Below are positions 36,101 to 48,709 of a DNA stretch of 64,000 nt, piece after piece (position 1 is the stretch's first letter; each line of letters begins with the position of its first letter). A program made the translations under genes and the position numbers. Origin of the DNA: Ampelocalamus luodianensis (taxonomy: Eukaryota > Streptophyta > Magnoliopsida > Poales > Poaceae). The notes below the pieces were generated by a model that was given only the letters and a program-made list of their open reading frames with translations, was not told the origin of the DNA and did no database searches. The DNA lies in NCBI GenBank assembly GCA_036346255.1, contig CM070622.1, positions 20,796,751-20,860,750 on the forward strand. Direction: 5' to 3'.

Positions 36101-38927
36101 TTCTTGATGATGATCAGCCTTATCTCCGTTTTCTGAGCCAACATCTGAAAAGTAAGGCACCAACGAGTCTTTCTTGTTGAAGCTACAAGACCTCGACACC
36201 ACCGCACCGTAAGTATCAGAGCAAACTTTGTTGGACTCCACCCGTGCAAAGGCTCGGTGTCCATGGTCTCTGTGCTCTGAGTCTGTCTCCACTTCAGAGT
36301 CCATTGTGGTGAGTGCATCCACGTAAATGTCAACTTCAGAATTGTACCCCTTGCTGTTTCCTGCTGACCGAGTATCTGAAGAACGTGACAAGGCTTCTTC
36401 AGAAATCGACCTGTTCTTGCGAACCATGGCGCGGTGGTCTTCCTTGCCTTTGTCCATGCTGTTGGAAGTGTCTATCATGATGTCTCTCTTTTCAGTCTTC
36501 GAGTCAGGTGAGTCAGAGAAAGAAATCTGAACTTCTGCCTGATCCATGGAGGAGGGTTTCTCCTCTGATGCAGCCTTTTCACACAGATTCTGCAGCTGTG
36601 GTCCGAAGCTTCGGAACACGGACCCGTTTAGTTGTCGGTGCTTCAGTCGACGGCGCCTTGTTTGCACTTCATTCAAAGCTTCACCAGACAAATCTGTGTC
36701 GAATCTACAGAGGGAAATAGTAAGTTTGTTTGAGAATAAATTAGCAGAGAGAACAAATTGACACTTTCAGAGGATTTTGGGGGAAAGGTACTCAGAGTCA
36801 TTGTTGGCTCCATTAGGAGGTCTGAAAATCTCATAATTCTGCAGGTTTGGCCTAATCTCCTGCAAGAGAGGAACAAAAATGTTGAATATTCCATCTTTAA
36901 AAGTTCAGTCAAGTATAGTCATTATCTGAGTGTGTCGGATTAAAATGTACAACAAATGAACAATTAGCAGAAGAAACTTTCAGTCTGAAATTTTACCTGA
37001 CTGACACTAGATCTGTCAAAATTCCTAAAGATGGGTGACATCTACTAGTGAATGAACTTTATATGAACTTCGTGTATTAACAGCACTAGAGTTTAATGTA
37101 TATTACCATGGCTCTAAGAGGCCTTCTTTCTCTTTGAATTCCTTCCTGCAACATGGTAGAACATGCGGAATCCGTCTTGAAGAAGGACGGGTCCGTGTAT
37201 CTCTTCAAGCACGCTCCCTCGCCACCGATATCATACCTGCAAGTTAAACAAGAGTACATGATCATGATTCATGCAGACCTACATTGCCTTCAGTAGCTAC
37301 TAGTCACAGCTCACAGGAGAGCAGAAAGGTAACTCATCCTACTTGTCAAGCATGATCAATTTGGGAGGCCCATGACACTGCTTGATGGACTCCATTATGA
37401 AGCGAGGCGTGTCGCCTCTCGTCACAACCCCATGGTCCACCCTCGGGTTTGCATGCCAATCAACTCCTGCAAAGAGATCAATCAATGGCATGTGATAGAG
37501 AGCAACACAACGTTTTTGTTTGCAGAAAAGAACTAGTAGTGAAAGATAAGGTTGCAGAGAAGTTTGTACTTTGTGCTGAACCTACCCCTGTTAGAAGCAA
37601 CATACAGGTAGTCTCTCTGACACGAGTCTTTCTCCATGAGTGGCAGCTCTGCCTCCAGCTGCTGCACCCGGAGCATGAGCCCATGCCCTCGCGCAGATGC
37701 GATCATCACCTCATCATATAGTCCATAGAACACCTGTGAAGCAAATCTGCACACATACAATGGGACCATTCGATGGCATCATGGTCACCGTTATGAATTT
37801 GTGATATATCTGTGTACAATTCTAGTTTCTGACTGTTTGTCGTTGCTGTGTTGTGCTGCGTAATCTAGCTAGTTGACGGAATCTTTACTGATTTATAGGG
37901 CGAAAAATTTCTGTTTTGGCTCTTGAATAGAGGCTGTAATTAGTTAGTATTTAAAATATAGCCAAATGAAAGTGCTTATTAAATTTCGTTTAAAGAATAA
38001 AAAGTGCTTATTAAATGCCACTGCTGCACCAAAAGAAGCCTGAGGACATTGAACCAGTATGTCCTAATAGGCGCCTAGTTGTTAGGCTTAAGTGGAATTC
38101 AAGAACGTTTGAACTTTGAAGCCAGATCAAGGTTATTATAGCTAAGCCGTACTGGAGTCTTTTGCCCCCAAATTAAATTTGAAGTTGATGAACAACAGAA
38201 ATGCCAAAGATCATTGCCACCGCAATCTCAAGAACAACTAAAGGGGGGAAATGATTTTAAATGAAATTAACAAACTCGATTGTAATGCAGCATCCTGTAC
38301 TTCCTAAGGATCAATTCAAACTTTGGTTACTTTTGGTGCACTTTTGTAATTTCTTTGCTTCAACCTTGAGGCTCCAGAAAATAATCAGAGCTTTCTTCAA
38401 TACATGAATGCGAACAGAAGATTATAGAAAAGAAGAAGTTATATGATGACAAGAAAGTTCTTGGTCACAATCAGAAAAGAAGTGCTCTCTGTTGCTGAGC
38501 TAGGACAAGGCCATCAACAGAGCTAACTACCTCAAAGTCAAAGAGCTAATACACCAATCACCTACCGTTTCCGAAAGAAAAAAAGTTTGAAAACCTCTCA
38601 TTTTGTTCATAACAAAAGCATTAGGTGATCTGCTGCGATCAATATACCATTGACCCAAGAATCATGACGCAACAATTCCAAAATATTTCCACGAACTCGT
38701 CCAAGAGAAAAACCCAAAATGCAACCCAGCGCCAAGGTAAGATAACAAGCACAATGGCAGAGATGGACGTACTCTGCGAGGTCGCCAAGCTGGCGAAGGA
38801 CGCCGACGAGGCCGGCCATGGCGACGCCATCGAGGACGGCCTCGGGGTCCTTCTGGTCGGCCCTCTTGTAGAGGTCGCGGCCGCCGAGGGAGTACTCGTT
38901 GGCGACCTTGTGCCTTGACAGGGGCAT
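33130..38927 (-). CDS. SCAR: SCAR/WAVE actin-nucleation regulator, nine exons
   Basis: SCAR activates the ARP2/3 complex within the WAVE complex and drives branched actin at the plant cell cortex. Exons (minus): 38927-38773, 37746-37586, 37466-37343, 37236-37107, 36859-36792, 36704-33629, 33543-33460, 33380-33273, 33165-33130. All phases agree; total 1313 residues, within the range of plant SCARs. N-terminal SCAR homology domain, residues 1 to about 190 (MPLSRHKVANEYSLGG..., PRVDHGVVTRGDTPRFIMES), binds the rest of the complex. The large exon 6 is acidic, Ser-rich and disordered, with a doubled HERT(S/K)SLEEL unit near residues 430-470 of the exon-encoded middle. The C terminus is a full VCA module: WH2-like DEKNTILEQIKNKSFYLKP (actin), TNLQVVAILERANAIRQ (central) and DDDDSWSE (acidic, ARP2/3). 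No damage is seen. The ATG chosen is the first in frame with the conserved PLSRH start. Confidence 0.95.
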
Positions 38928-41122
38928 CGCCCTCACTCCACGAGCCGCCTGCCCTTCTTCTCCTCCTCCTAGCTGCCGCTGCTGCAATGGCAGCTTTTCT
39001 CGCTGGTGGCGCGCACTGTGCACCTTCCAATTCCGATGGCTCAGAATCAGGCAGGAGCACAGAACTCTATGAAGATCCTGCCTTTGTAACACTTTTGGTG
39101 CTGCTAACAAAGCCTCTCAAAGGCTCGATCGGTGTGGTGTTCTTCGCTGGGGCGGCCTTTTGTTTCTTCTCTCGGTCTCTTTCTCGTACTTCCAGCCTTC
39201 CAGGGGGTGTCTTGCCTCTTGCGCGCACAGGACACAAGCGCAGAACCAGAGAGAGATTAATGAAGTTAATTATTCCTCTCTCTTCTTGTGCTCTCCTGTA
39301 CAAGCCCCCCACCCAATAGCTCATCCTCCGGCAGAGGGCAATGGATCAACAGACCTACGTATTAGAAATCGATCCAACAGACCTACGATTAAAAAATAAA
39401 GATCTAGATTAATTATTGCAGTATTTTTGCTACAGCAAAATCGTTGCAGTGTGTGATTCGCTGCTTTTACAGTACAAGCTACCGTACCACTGCAAAATAT
39501 TATTAATGTATTGTTCACTCACTCATATATCATTATTCGCACAGTACCTCAGATCCCAGCGGAGTGCCTGTGAACGTGTTAATGAAGTGCTTGCTACCCC
39601 TATACGTGAAACTTACGATTGTGCCCATTTACTGCCGTGCGTGCGTTACATCTTATGAACTTAATTAAAATCGAAAGAACTTAATTAAAATCGAAAGGTA
39701 ATTACCGGATTTTTCGGGTGAGATGTCACAGTGGTTTGGAGTGTTGCGGTGCCTAGGTGTGTACATATATAAATGGTTACCATCAAAATGGAGGTAACAA
39801 AACTCAGAATCGGGCATCGCCATGACCACTGCCATCATCACTTCGTCAGATTTTGCAGTAACATCATAAAATAAAATAAAAAACAGGGGACACTTTTCCG
39901 CTTCTCATACACATTTTCATTGGCGGAGATTAGAGCACGGCCAGGAAGTTGTTTATGCTGCTTTACTTGCTAGTAGACGACCACATCTCACTATTTTATG
40001 AAGGACGGAACATCCGCATTCAGCAGGGACGCTGCAGCAGTTATAACTACCAATCCCGAGCTTCCCATGCACATCATTGCACATAGTACTAGCATTTACT
40101 CGCCACTCCAACTTCGTGTGAATTTTTTTTACAGTAATTGGTATGTTCACCAAGGGAAGAAATACCATGTAGATATCAAGGGAATAAATACTAAATCCAA
40201 AATATCCAACGCAGCTCCGGCGAAGAACAAGATACTCCTAAGGCAAAAACAACTAGTAGAAGCCTGTTACATGTCACATGATTTCTCCCGTCCCTCGCTA
40301 CACAACAAAGATACTTTTCACAAGGGCAGTAAACTACAAGATTTCGTGCATGATTTGCCAGAACAAATGGTGCCGGTAGGGCTACCAGCTACATGTACCA
40401 ACCAGATAAGACCAGCACAGGTTGCACGAGTGAGCACAAACAGAGAGAAATTTTGAGCACACAAGCCTGCCTTGCAGACCACCTCCACTAGAAACATGCC
40501 AATGCATGGCTAGCATGCACACATACGTTCATCGACTTCAAAGTTACTCATAGGAGGAGAATAGACAGATAAACACCTAATTTGAGGGCCACGAATGCAA
40601 CAGCAACCCCATGATTGGCAGATAGTAGTCGAAGGCTGCACACCTTTCGTAAAAAAAACAAGACACCACGAAACCTACCATCCCACCACTAAAATACTTG
40701 TTCAGCAATCATGCCTGCAACTACTGAGGTGACACTTCAGATTTTGGCAATATATTATGGCACATACACCGCATTCGTCTCTGGCCAAGGACAAAGGCAG
40801 GAGGGAATATATGGCATGATTTTCTCTTGGCTTTCAAGCGAGGGATACGCCCATGTCTTCTCACTTCTCCAACCACTGTAGGCAAAAGATAATGTAGCCT
40901 ACATAGGCCACACAATACCAGACTTGATAAGATCAAAAGCAGGGTTCACATAAAGACAGAGGACCAAATTTGATTTATAGTAATAAAGACTTCAATTTCT
41001 AAACTAAGCAAGTGCTTTCCAAAAAATACAGGGTTTGAAAGCTAATACAGCAGCTCGAAAGCTTAGGGCAAAAATCTTACGAGTAAATAGTTTTTGGCCG
41101 GTTTGGGGATCCCACGGATCAT
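38928..41122. other. SCAR upstream region and spacer to U2B''
   Basis: 38928-39230 is CT-rich and likely leader/promoter of SCAR. 39410-39560 has palindromic TTGCTACAGCAAAAT/GCAGTG words, MITE-like. 39660-41120 holds a 152-codon plus-strand open frame at 39998-40456 with no recognisable family and no support as a gene; the last 100-200 bp before 41122 is probably the U2B'' 3' UTR. Confidence 0.4.
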
Positions 41123-44100
41123 TCATTTCTTTGCGTAAGATATAGCCATTGGGTTGTGTGGGGTGATCTTGAAACCCTGGAGGGCTTGCATTGCTTCCAT
41201 GGACTGGCCGTCGTCCTCGTACTCCACGAAAGCAATGCCTGGCTTGGCTTCAATCATCCGGACTTCCCGGAAACCAGGTAACTGCTGGAACAGGATCTGG
41301 AGCATCATGCTTGTGGTCTGGTCCGGCAAGTTCTGGATGAAAAGGATATTGTTTGGAGGAGCAGGTGGCTCTTGAGGAGGCTTGCCCAGACGAGAAGCTT
41401 GATTACTCTGCACAGAAGTCAACAAAGTAAGTCAAAAATCACTTGAAAAGCAAACTCAAAATTGCATAGGAGTTGAGCGTCCAAATGATAATCTAAAACT
41501 AGTAAGTACACTAGTACTTGCTTTTGTTCGCATATTATTATACAAACATGAAGGTGGCGATACATTCAGGACAGATTATTGTGGCAACAGCTAGATATGA
41601 TATCTTACTAACTACTCTCCCATTTGATCCACGTCATGGAAGATGGACAGTATGAGCTTGTCATGACTACGAACATTTAAGAATTAAGATAGTTCATTAT
41701 CTTTTGGGTTAGGTAAGACTGTAAGAGAGATCAATGAAAACAGGGTTTCTCAGGATATTGGTGAGCTAATATACCTAAACAAGAATTAAATACCGTGAAC
41801 AGAAGGTATTGTAAGACAAGCTTCCTACTTGCAGAATACTTGACAAATACTTCAATTTAAACAAGCAGACAACAATTGTTTTTCCACCATCGATTACTCA
41901 AGTAGACCAACCCGCCCAATTAAGAGTAATTGATGGTATTATTAATTTATTATATAAGGTTTAGGTATCTAAATATATTACTCATAAACTTCCCACTATG
42001 CGTAGCATCTTTCAACAAGTACATGAATATTTTCATTGTCAATGCTGAAACTAAATGCTGGTGATCGAACTGAAAAACCTGTGGAGACATCTGCTTATAT
42101 CCTATGCTCTATTTTTGCCCCTGAAAATCCCATCCAACATCCTCTCTATGTTGATGTGTGATACTTTAAGTATACATTTCTAAAAGTAACAGGTGTCTCT
42201 ACATATTTAAAATACATAAGTTGTATTGAATCAGAACTAGGGACCCCTGATGAAAGCCGAATCCAGGTGGTAAGTCTGACATCATAGTTGGATGCTTACA
42301 TAGTAAACTTCAGAGTTACACTGTCACTACAAGTGTGCCATAAAGTCTAGCAAATCCATTCGGATATGTTGAAAAGACAATTACTATCAGCCTAATGTTA
42401 GCCCAAGTGACTAGATCATTCAGGCGCTGTCACTGAAATTTTAAGTAAACAAAACAAGGGAGTGACACATACTCCAAACAACATGTGTATACCCTTTCTA
42501 TATTTTGCATATAACAAGAAACTACTGCCGTAAAGAGAAGCCTTGTTGTGGGTAACTGCACACAGAATAGATGAACACAAGCACAAATTATACACTACAT
42601 TAGCAAATGCATCACCACCATAAGCCGAGGCTTAAAAAAGGCAGGCTGGTACAATGGGGAAATTCTGCGATGGAATGACTACAGGCAACGAGACATAGGA
42701 TGATTAAACAGCAAAATGACATAGAAAAAAATTATGGCTTTTAAACCAGCAGAGGACTCACAGTTCCATTGCTTTGAGGAGCGGCACCATTAGGACCAGG
42801 TTGTTGTGCCTCATCAGCTCGTCGCTTTTTCTCAGCAGCTAAAAGGGACAGTAAGAGGCAAATGGAAAATATATAAATACACACTTTTCAAGACTCCAAA
42901 CAGTAAAAGTGAAGGAGAAAATAAAATGTATCTTAAACAGCATCAGATTAGAACCATGACATATAGAACATAACAAACAGATAAATGAAATTTCATGTGT
43001 GTGACTGACAAGTGAAATAAGATATGCAAACAGTAGGACGCCCTTATTCCAACTTAGAATACTAGCTCGTTGATCGTGAAGTCAAATACAGCTAAAGCTG
43101 TTATTTCATAAAATGCTTGTAATCAGCTTAACAGACATTATAAGCGATTCTCAAATTTAATTCTATCCAGGAAGAAACAACCTAGGTGTAACTACAAATT
43201 TGGAGATTCAAATGGGAAACATATTCCCCAATATATAAGAACAGAGGTCTTCATCATTAAACTAATCATTAAGGTCATTAAAGTTGCATAAGGCATTCAA
43301 AGTTGTCTTGAATAAAGTCACTTGCAGTGATGGGACCTAGGTGAATAAATTTTGCAAGTTAGGGACCAAAATGCTGGGTTCTCAAGTTCAGAAACATAAG
43401 TGGAACATTGTGCAAGTTTTAAGGATCTGTGGTGCAATTTATTCTCTTAAGAACAACAAAATAAATGTGCTATGATCCTTAGATCATAGGGGTAAACACT
43501 GTCCAGAAGATGGCCGGAACAGCATGGCTGAAGGGGAGGGGCTTTAGGAGAAAGGGGAGACCATGGACTGGGGAGAACCTAGAACAACTCTTTCTTCTTA
43601 TTGCTTAATGAAAGGAGATGACAATGCCGTGCTTATATAGCCAGCCACCTAACAAGGATATCTAATGCAACAAATGAACTAAAGATACGACCATATCCAT
43701 ACTATCCAAATACGAATATATGCATCTAACCATTCCAAATATGAAGATATGCATCTAACTATTCCGAATATGAAGATATGCATGCATACCACGGACTCCT
43801 TGTGTGCAGCCCCCTAATGTGCTGGCCCACGGCCATGACAAAATGTCTATGTAGCTCAAACAATGCATGTCCCCATGACTTCTCAAAATAATCTATATCT
43901 ACTTCTATAGGAAAAAAAACCTTTAATCACGATATTTGCTTGAGATGTGCCCCCTCAAATTTCGAAATCAGAAAGAAGACAATTTCAAGAAATAATGCAG
44001 AGCACATTGGCATTTTTCCCCACCCCTGTAACAGGCCAGAATATCCATGAGAGAGAGTCTGAGTCACTAGTTACTTAGTTAGTAGTGTTATGTTTGAAAG

Positions 44101-45906
44101 GTGCAGGTTATTTATTTTAAAAATAGAAAAGCGTGCCAATATGAACTAGTGGTGTAGAATTTACTATCATTTTTGCTCCACTACTGTACTAACCCCACAT
44201 CCCCTAGAATCGCAAATAAGTTATAATCTCTCTCTCAAAAGTCAAAAGACGGGGACTTGTAGCATCGACCATAACCATAAGTTAACATGTATAGTTCAAA
44301 ATGCAATCAGAATTACCTTTCTCCTCCTGCTTCTTCTTTTTCTCTCTAGGAGCATAAGAACCATCTGCTTTTGCAATACAGTCGGACTTTGTTTTTGCAT
44401 ATTGTACTCGCTGGACAAGGGAAGGAAAAGAAGTAAGTTGTACTTAACACTGGTATATGATAGGGCAGCACTGTTAAGCCTGATTTCTTTTCTTGTTCAT
44501 GTGATGTGATGGCTAGTTAAGAGAAAATGCTAATTTTCACCTAGATTGTAAACAAGACAATAGATTGTACAAGGGTAATAGACTAGACATTAGACCGGGA
44601 CCATGTGTTTCAGCATCTACATAGAGATCATCTGGACATACGATTCTAGGAAGTGTATAAGTTTACTGTATAATCTAAACAAAATGTATGTTAGCCCTAT
44701 AATATGAAAAACACATGTCCATTCTCTATCCACATCATTCCATATTTCCATCAAACTAAACATTCACTCAAAACATTGAAAAGACTAATAACACTACAAT
44801 ACTTGCCAGGCAGATCAGCATATTAATAAAAGAAGCATATGGTCCACATGGCCATGTTAACTAATAGTTACTCAAAATCTTCAGTATTCATGTGTCAGTT
44901 TAAACCATCTAAGTTGAATTTACAGTAAGATGAAAATGAAATGTGCAGTGATTACTGTAGAACATTGTTGCACAAAATGCAAAACTTCAATGTAGAACTT
45001 TGTTATACAAAATTTACAGCTTAACACTTAGAAGTTAGAAGTAGAAAACTGCTGTACTAAATCCAAACCTAAGCACCAGAGGAGCCGTGCTTAGCAAATA
45101 CTTTGCTGTCCACTTGAAAAATTGGGAATACAATGCTTGTCTAAGACAGAACATATCCACCATGCTTCTTACGCACAGAAGGAAAACAGAAAATAAAAGA
45201 TGAAACAAAACAATTTAAATTATCAGCTAAAGTGAAGATGATTTACCATTCTTTTCCCATAAAAATCGAAATCCTGCAGTCCCCGGAAAGCATTGGTAGC
45301 AGCTGTAATTTCGCTAAATGCCACCCACGCTTGCCCCCTCAGTTTAGGAGTTTTTAAGGCCACGACATCCAGTATCCTTCCATACTGGGAGCACAACGCA
45401 TAAAGTGATCTCTTCAACTCTGCAGATAAGATCAACATACAATACAGAATGAAACGACCAAAATGTTGTACTAGCATACTACAATTTAGCAACACAGGAC
45501 TATGGTTTATGCAGATTAGATTTGCATTGATGTGAGCAAGCTCAAAGCTCTCTCACACAGCATACAAGAGAACGATTTCCCTAATGAATTCAAACGGATT
45601 AAGTTGTACCAAACGCAGAAACGAGTCCAAAACCTGGCAGTTTCACCAGCTGCTACGGCCGAAATTTCAAACATTATAAACGTTTTATCTCCCCAGAGAC
45701 CACAAGGGAGGGCCGACCCAACCCGACAGCGAGGCGGCGACGAGCGACAGCCCAGATCGGGAGGCTAGGGTTTTAGGAGGGATTTTGGCCAGCGGCTGCG
45801 AGCCGCGCTAAGCAGCCGAGCGAAGATCCGTACCTTCTTTCTTGATCTTCTCGTTGAGGTTCCTCAGGTAGACGGTCTGGCTCGGGGGGATGTCGCCGGA
45901 CAGCAT
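41123..45906 (-). CDS. U2B'': U2 snRNP protein B'' (U2B''), five exons
   Basis: U2B'' binds stem-loop IV of U2 snRNA together with U2A' in the spliceosome. Exons (minus): 45906-45834, 45419-45247, 44410-44317, 42838-42762 and 41407-41123, phases consistent, 233 residues (Arabidopsis U2B'' is about the same). RRM1 covers residues 10 to 88: RNP2 VYLRNLN, RNP1 RGQAWVAF, with the U2B''-typical KKEELKRSLY and RILDVVALKTPK. A charged linker follows (EKKKKQEEK, EKKRRADE). RRM2 covers residues 160 to 233: RNP2 ILFIQNLP, RNP1 GIAFVEYE, ending ISYAKK. The linker and RRM1 details fit U2B'' better than U1A. No damage is seen. Introns are long (0.4 to 1.6 kb), and intron 3 carries an LTR-like insert. Confidence 0.94.
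43490..43870. repeat. LTR-like insert with 29-bp repeats in U2B'' intron 3
   Basis: The sequence style changes here (GTGCTTATATAGCC as a promoter-like word, GTGTGCAGCCCCC near the end), resembling a small copia LTR. At 43700-43790 three imperfect copies of about 29 bp contain AATATGAAGATATGCAT. No clear TG..CA ends or target duplication were found. Confidence 0.4.
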
Positions 45907-47096
45907 CTCCGCCGCCGCCGCCGCCGAGTAGGGGAGAGAAGCGCGAGAGACCTTTCGGTTTCTGGCCGGGAAACTCTGGTCGCGGTGAAGAGATTTTTTT
46001 CTTCTTCTAATCTCTGTCTCCCTTCGTATAATTCTCGCTTCCGGCCTGGAAGAGGTCGGTATAGCGTATAGGGGCGAATAGATGGGCCGTAGTGATATGT
46101 TGGGCTCAGGATATGGCTGACTTGTGGGCCGTATACTTCATTGACACAATTTGGGCTTAATTGGTGGCCCAGTTGTTTGGGTTGGGTGCTTACGTATACA
46201 ATTACAAACCATACAGCCCTCTTCTTCTTTTTGCATGTGTTCATTTACATATTTAAATTTCCCTAAAAAAAAGTTACATATTTAATTTTCCTTCAAAAGA
46301 AGCTACATATTTAGTTTAATCCCAAAAGGAAGTTACATGTTTAACTTCCTCTTAAAAAAACTACATATATAACTGGGTGGGGTAAACATTGCCTCTGCTT
46401 TGAAAAGGCTCAAACAAGTCCATCTTTTCTTTTTCTTCTTCCTCTTCCTACTTGCAAACTGCTCCTGGAAGCTGTTCCTTCCATCCTGGACCCCTGGAAA
46501 GCTGGGTTAGTTTTCTTTCAGTCGGAATCATGCCACATAAGCCCATCCTGAATGACGGTGCCGTTGTCATATACTCAGCTTCAGCTGTCAGTTTTTATCG
46601 TTTCTTAGAGCCTTACTACAACATCCAGTTGCTGACAGTACCCGTCGTGCTGATCCCTTTCCATCGCCTGATTTGGTGACCAACTTGCTTGCTGCTTAAA
46701 CTGGTTATCTTCAGCTGTCGGAGCCGTTTTGAGCCCGAGATCTTGACCTCTCGGTTCCAATTGTAGGAAAACAGCAGCGAATGCACGCGTCCCTTGCGGC
46801 TCGCGCAAGTGGGTCTAGTGGGGGGTCGCAGCTTAATCGAGGATAATGCGGCGATAATAGCTCCCTTTCATGGTACATTAACGGCCTCTTTAATTAGAGC
46901 AAGTTGGGCTGCTTGCTATGTTCACTTTTGTGCTGCACGCATAGAACCATCTTAACACATAGGGTTGGGGGATGGGTTTCCAGGGTTGGGAGCGCGTAGG
47001 CACGTGGCGGCTGTCAACGAGCAAGCCTACGTAACAAAATAACATCACACATGAGGCAACATTAGCTTGAGCTCGGTTCGAGTAAGCTTGATAACC
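45907..47096. other. U2B'' upstream region and spacer
   Basis: 45907-46060 is the likely promoter/leader of U2B''. 46250-46375 is an imperfect repeat. 46380-47060 shows no gene. 47062-47101, with 58173-58330 beyond the copia element, is rich in AGCTTGAGCTCG-type words and looks like one older repeat that the copia element split. Confidence 0.45.
46240..46372 (+). repeat. Imperfect tandem repeat, about 32-bp unit
   Basis: Four diverged units of A-rich spacer plus (A/G)(A/C)TACAT(A/G)TTTA: AGTTACATATTTAATTT, AGCTACATATTTAGTTT, AGTTACATGTTTAACTT and ACTACATATATAACT. Confidence 0.75.
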
Positions 47097-47101
47097 TAAG
47101 G

Positions 47102-48709
47102 TGTAGGACCGAATAGGCGACTAGAGGGGGGTGAATAGGAGTTTGATCCCATTTTTCGTTTAAAATGGATTCAACACAAATTTCACTTCAATAGCTATGA
47201 GAACTATGAAGATCAATAATTAAGCACAGTGGAAGACTTGTATTGAATCTACTCCTAACCCCCAAGCTCAACAAACAAAAACCGAGAAAGTGCTGAAGAA
47301 ATCAGGGCAATAGGTACTACCACAGTGTAACCAGTGGTACTACCTATTATAGGTACTACCGTGATGTCTTGAGAGGTACTACCAGACCGAGGTACTACCG
47401 CAGCAAATGAGAGGTACTACCTATAATCGGTACTACCGCAGTGTATTGAGAGGTACTACCGACCGAGGTACTACCGAGCAAATGAAAGGTACTACCGATT
47501 ATCCCGAGTTCGTCCGACAATTGAAAAACCAAAACTAAAATTGACATACCTTTTGATCCTTTGGCAATGAGACTTTGCAGATATGTTAGCAATAGCCCTT
47601 GGACTCTACAAGCCAAATTTCAAGCCATCTCAAAAGGGAAACGAGATTTCCACCTAAACCCTAGAACTAAACAAATGAACAAAGCAAGCCAAAAATCCAA
47701 ATCGAGATTAAATGAGGTTGGCTCTTGGGATCCTTGATCAAATGATCTTGAAGTACTCACCCATCATGGAGCAACCCATTTTGGCCAATCCCACAAGCAA
47801 GAACTCGAAAATCAAAGAATCAAAAATCCAACATTGAGACAAACGAAGAACAGAGACAGAATGAAAGGAAATGAGTTCGATCTTCATTTCAAAACAAAAG
47901 AGTAGTCCCGATACCACGATTACATATAGAGGAATGATTACAAGACTCTCCACTTAATCCTCAACCTCAACCTCTCTCAATCCTTCAACCATACATGCTT
48001 GAGAAGGGATGAACACTCTCTAGAACTCTCACATAGGGGACATGGAAGAAGACACCGGGGAACACACTCTGCGCCTTCTACCCTCTCACCAACTAAAGAC
48101 ACAAAGGTAAAACCACCTCCAAAGCCTCTTTTGACTCACAAAACCCTAACTCTCTCACAAGTGCACACTTGGGCATGCAGCCCCTCAATCCTTTATATAG
48201 CCTTGGCTAACGGGTCTCGCCCGCTACGCTGCTAAGTCCAACGAGCCGCTCCGCTTGCGACCTTGCGAAATTCCCGTTTCGCCCCTCCTGCACTTTCTGG
48301 GAGGCTTCCGCGCTCCTTGCCTCGCACGCCTCGCAACCACCTCGAGTTCACATCGTCTTCGACACATCCCAACCGTTCTGACCTCAGCGCCACCTGCACC
48401 TAGTCCGGTCCACCGTGTCTCGCCACGACTCGCCTCGATGTCCTGCACCCACGGACAAGAAACACATCAAATAGCACCGCTCGATACATGAAAGCGTAAA
48501 TAACATCACTTACCATGCCGAAGACCAAACCTGTCGAAATTATCAGAATATGCATCCTAATCCCATACGACAAAGTTTGACCAAGTCCGATCAAGCCCGA
48601 CTGCGCCACGCAACGACTCGACTCCGAACCACTTAAACCAAACTCGACTTACCTAAACCAATATCAATTACTCATCATACACATGTGGTTACCTCCACAT
48701 GGTTCATCA
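47102..48709 (-). repeat. 3' LTR of the SIRE-like element
   Basis: 1608 bp; pairs with 56536-58172. It contains clustered GGTACTACC words (47310-47500) and, on the minus strand, a TATA-like GGCTATATAAAGG (48192-48204). Confidence 0.95.
47310..47500 (+). repeat. GGTACTACC-motif cluster in the 3' LTR
   Basis: About ten copies of GGTACTACC, a near-palindrome of GGTAGTACC, separated by 10-25 bp, with GAGG/CCGCAG linkers. The same cluster is at 56745-56940 in the other LTR. Confidence 0.85.

Noticed and set aside
33893..36761. Numerous plus-strand frames opposite SCAR exon 6
   Set aside because: Antisense shadows of a long intact coding exon.
39998..40456. 152-codon plus-strand open frame downstream of U2B''
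   Set aside because: No known motif, AT-rich codon use unlike the neighbouring genes, and it overlaps the likely 3' flank of U2B''.
47310..47500. CRISPR-like array of GGTACTACC repeats
   Set aside because: Repeat too short, spacers irregular, located in a plant retrotransposon LTR.
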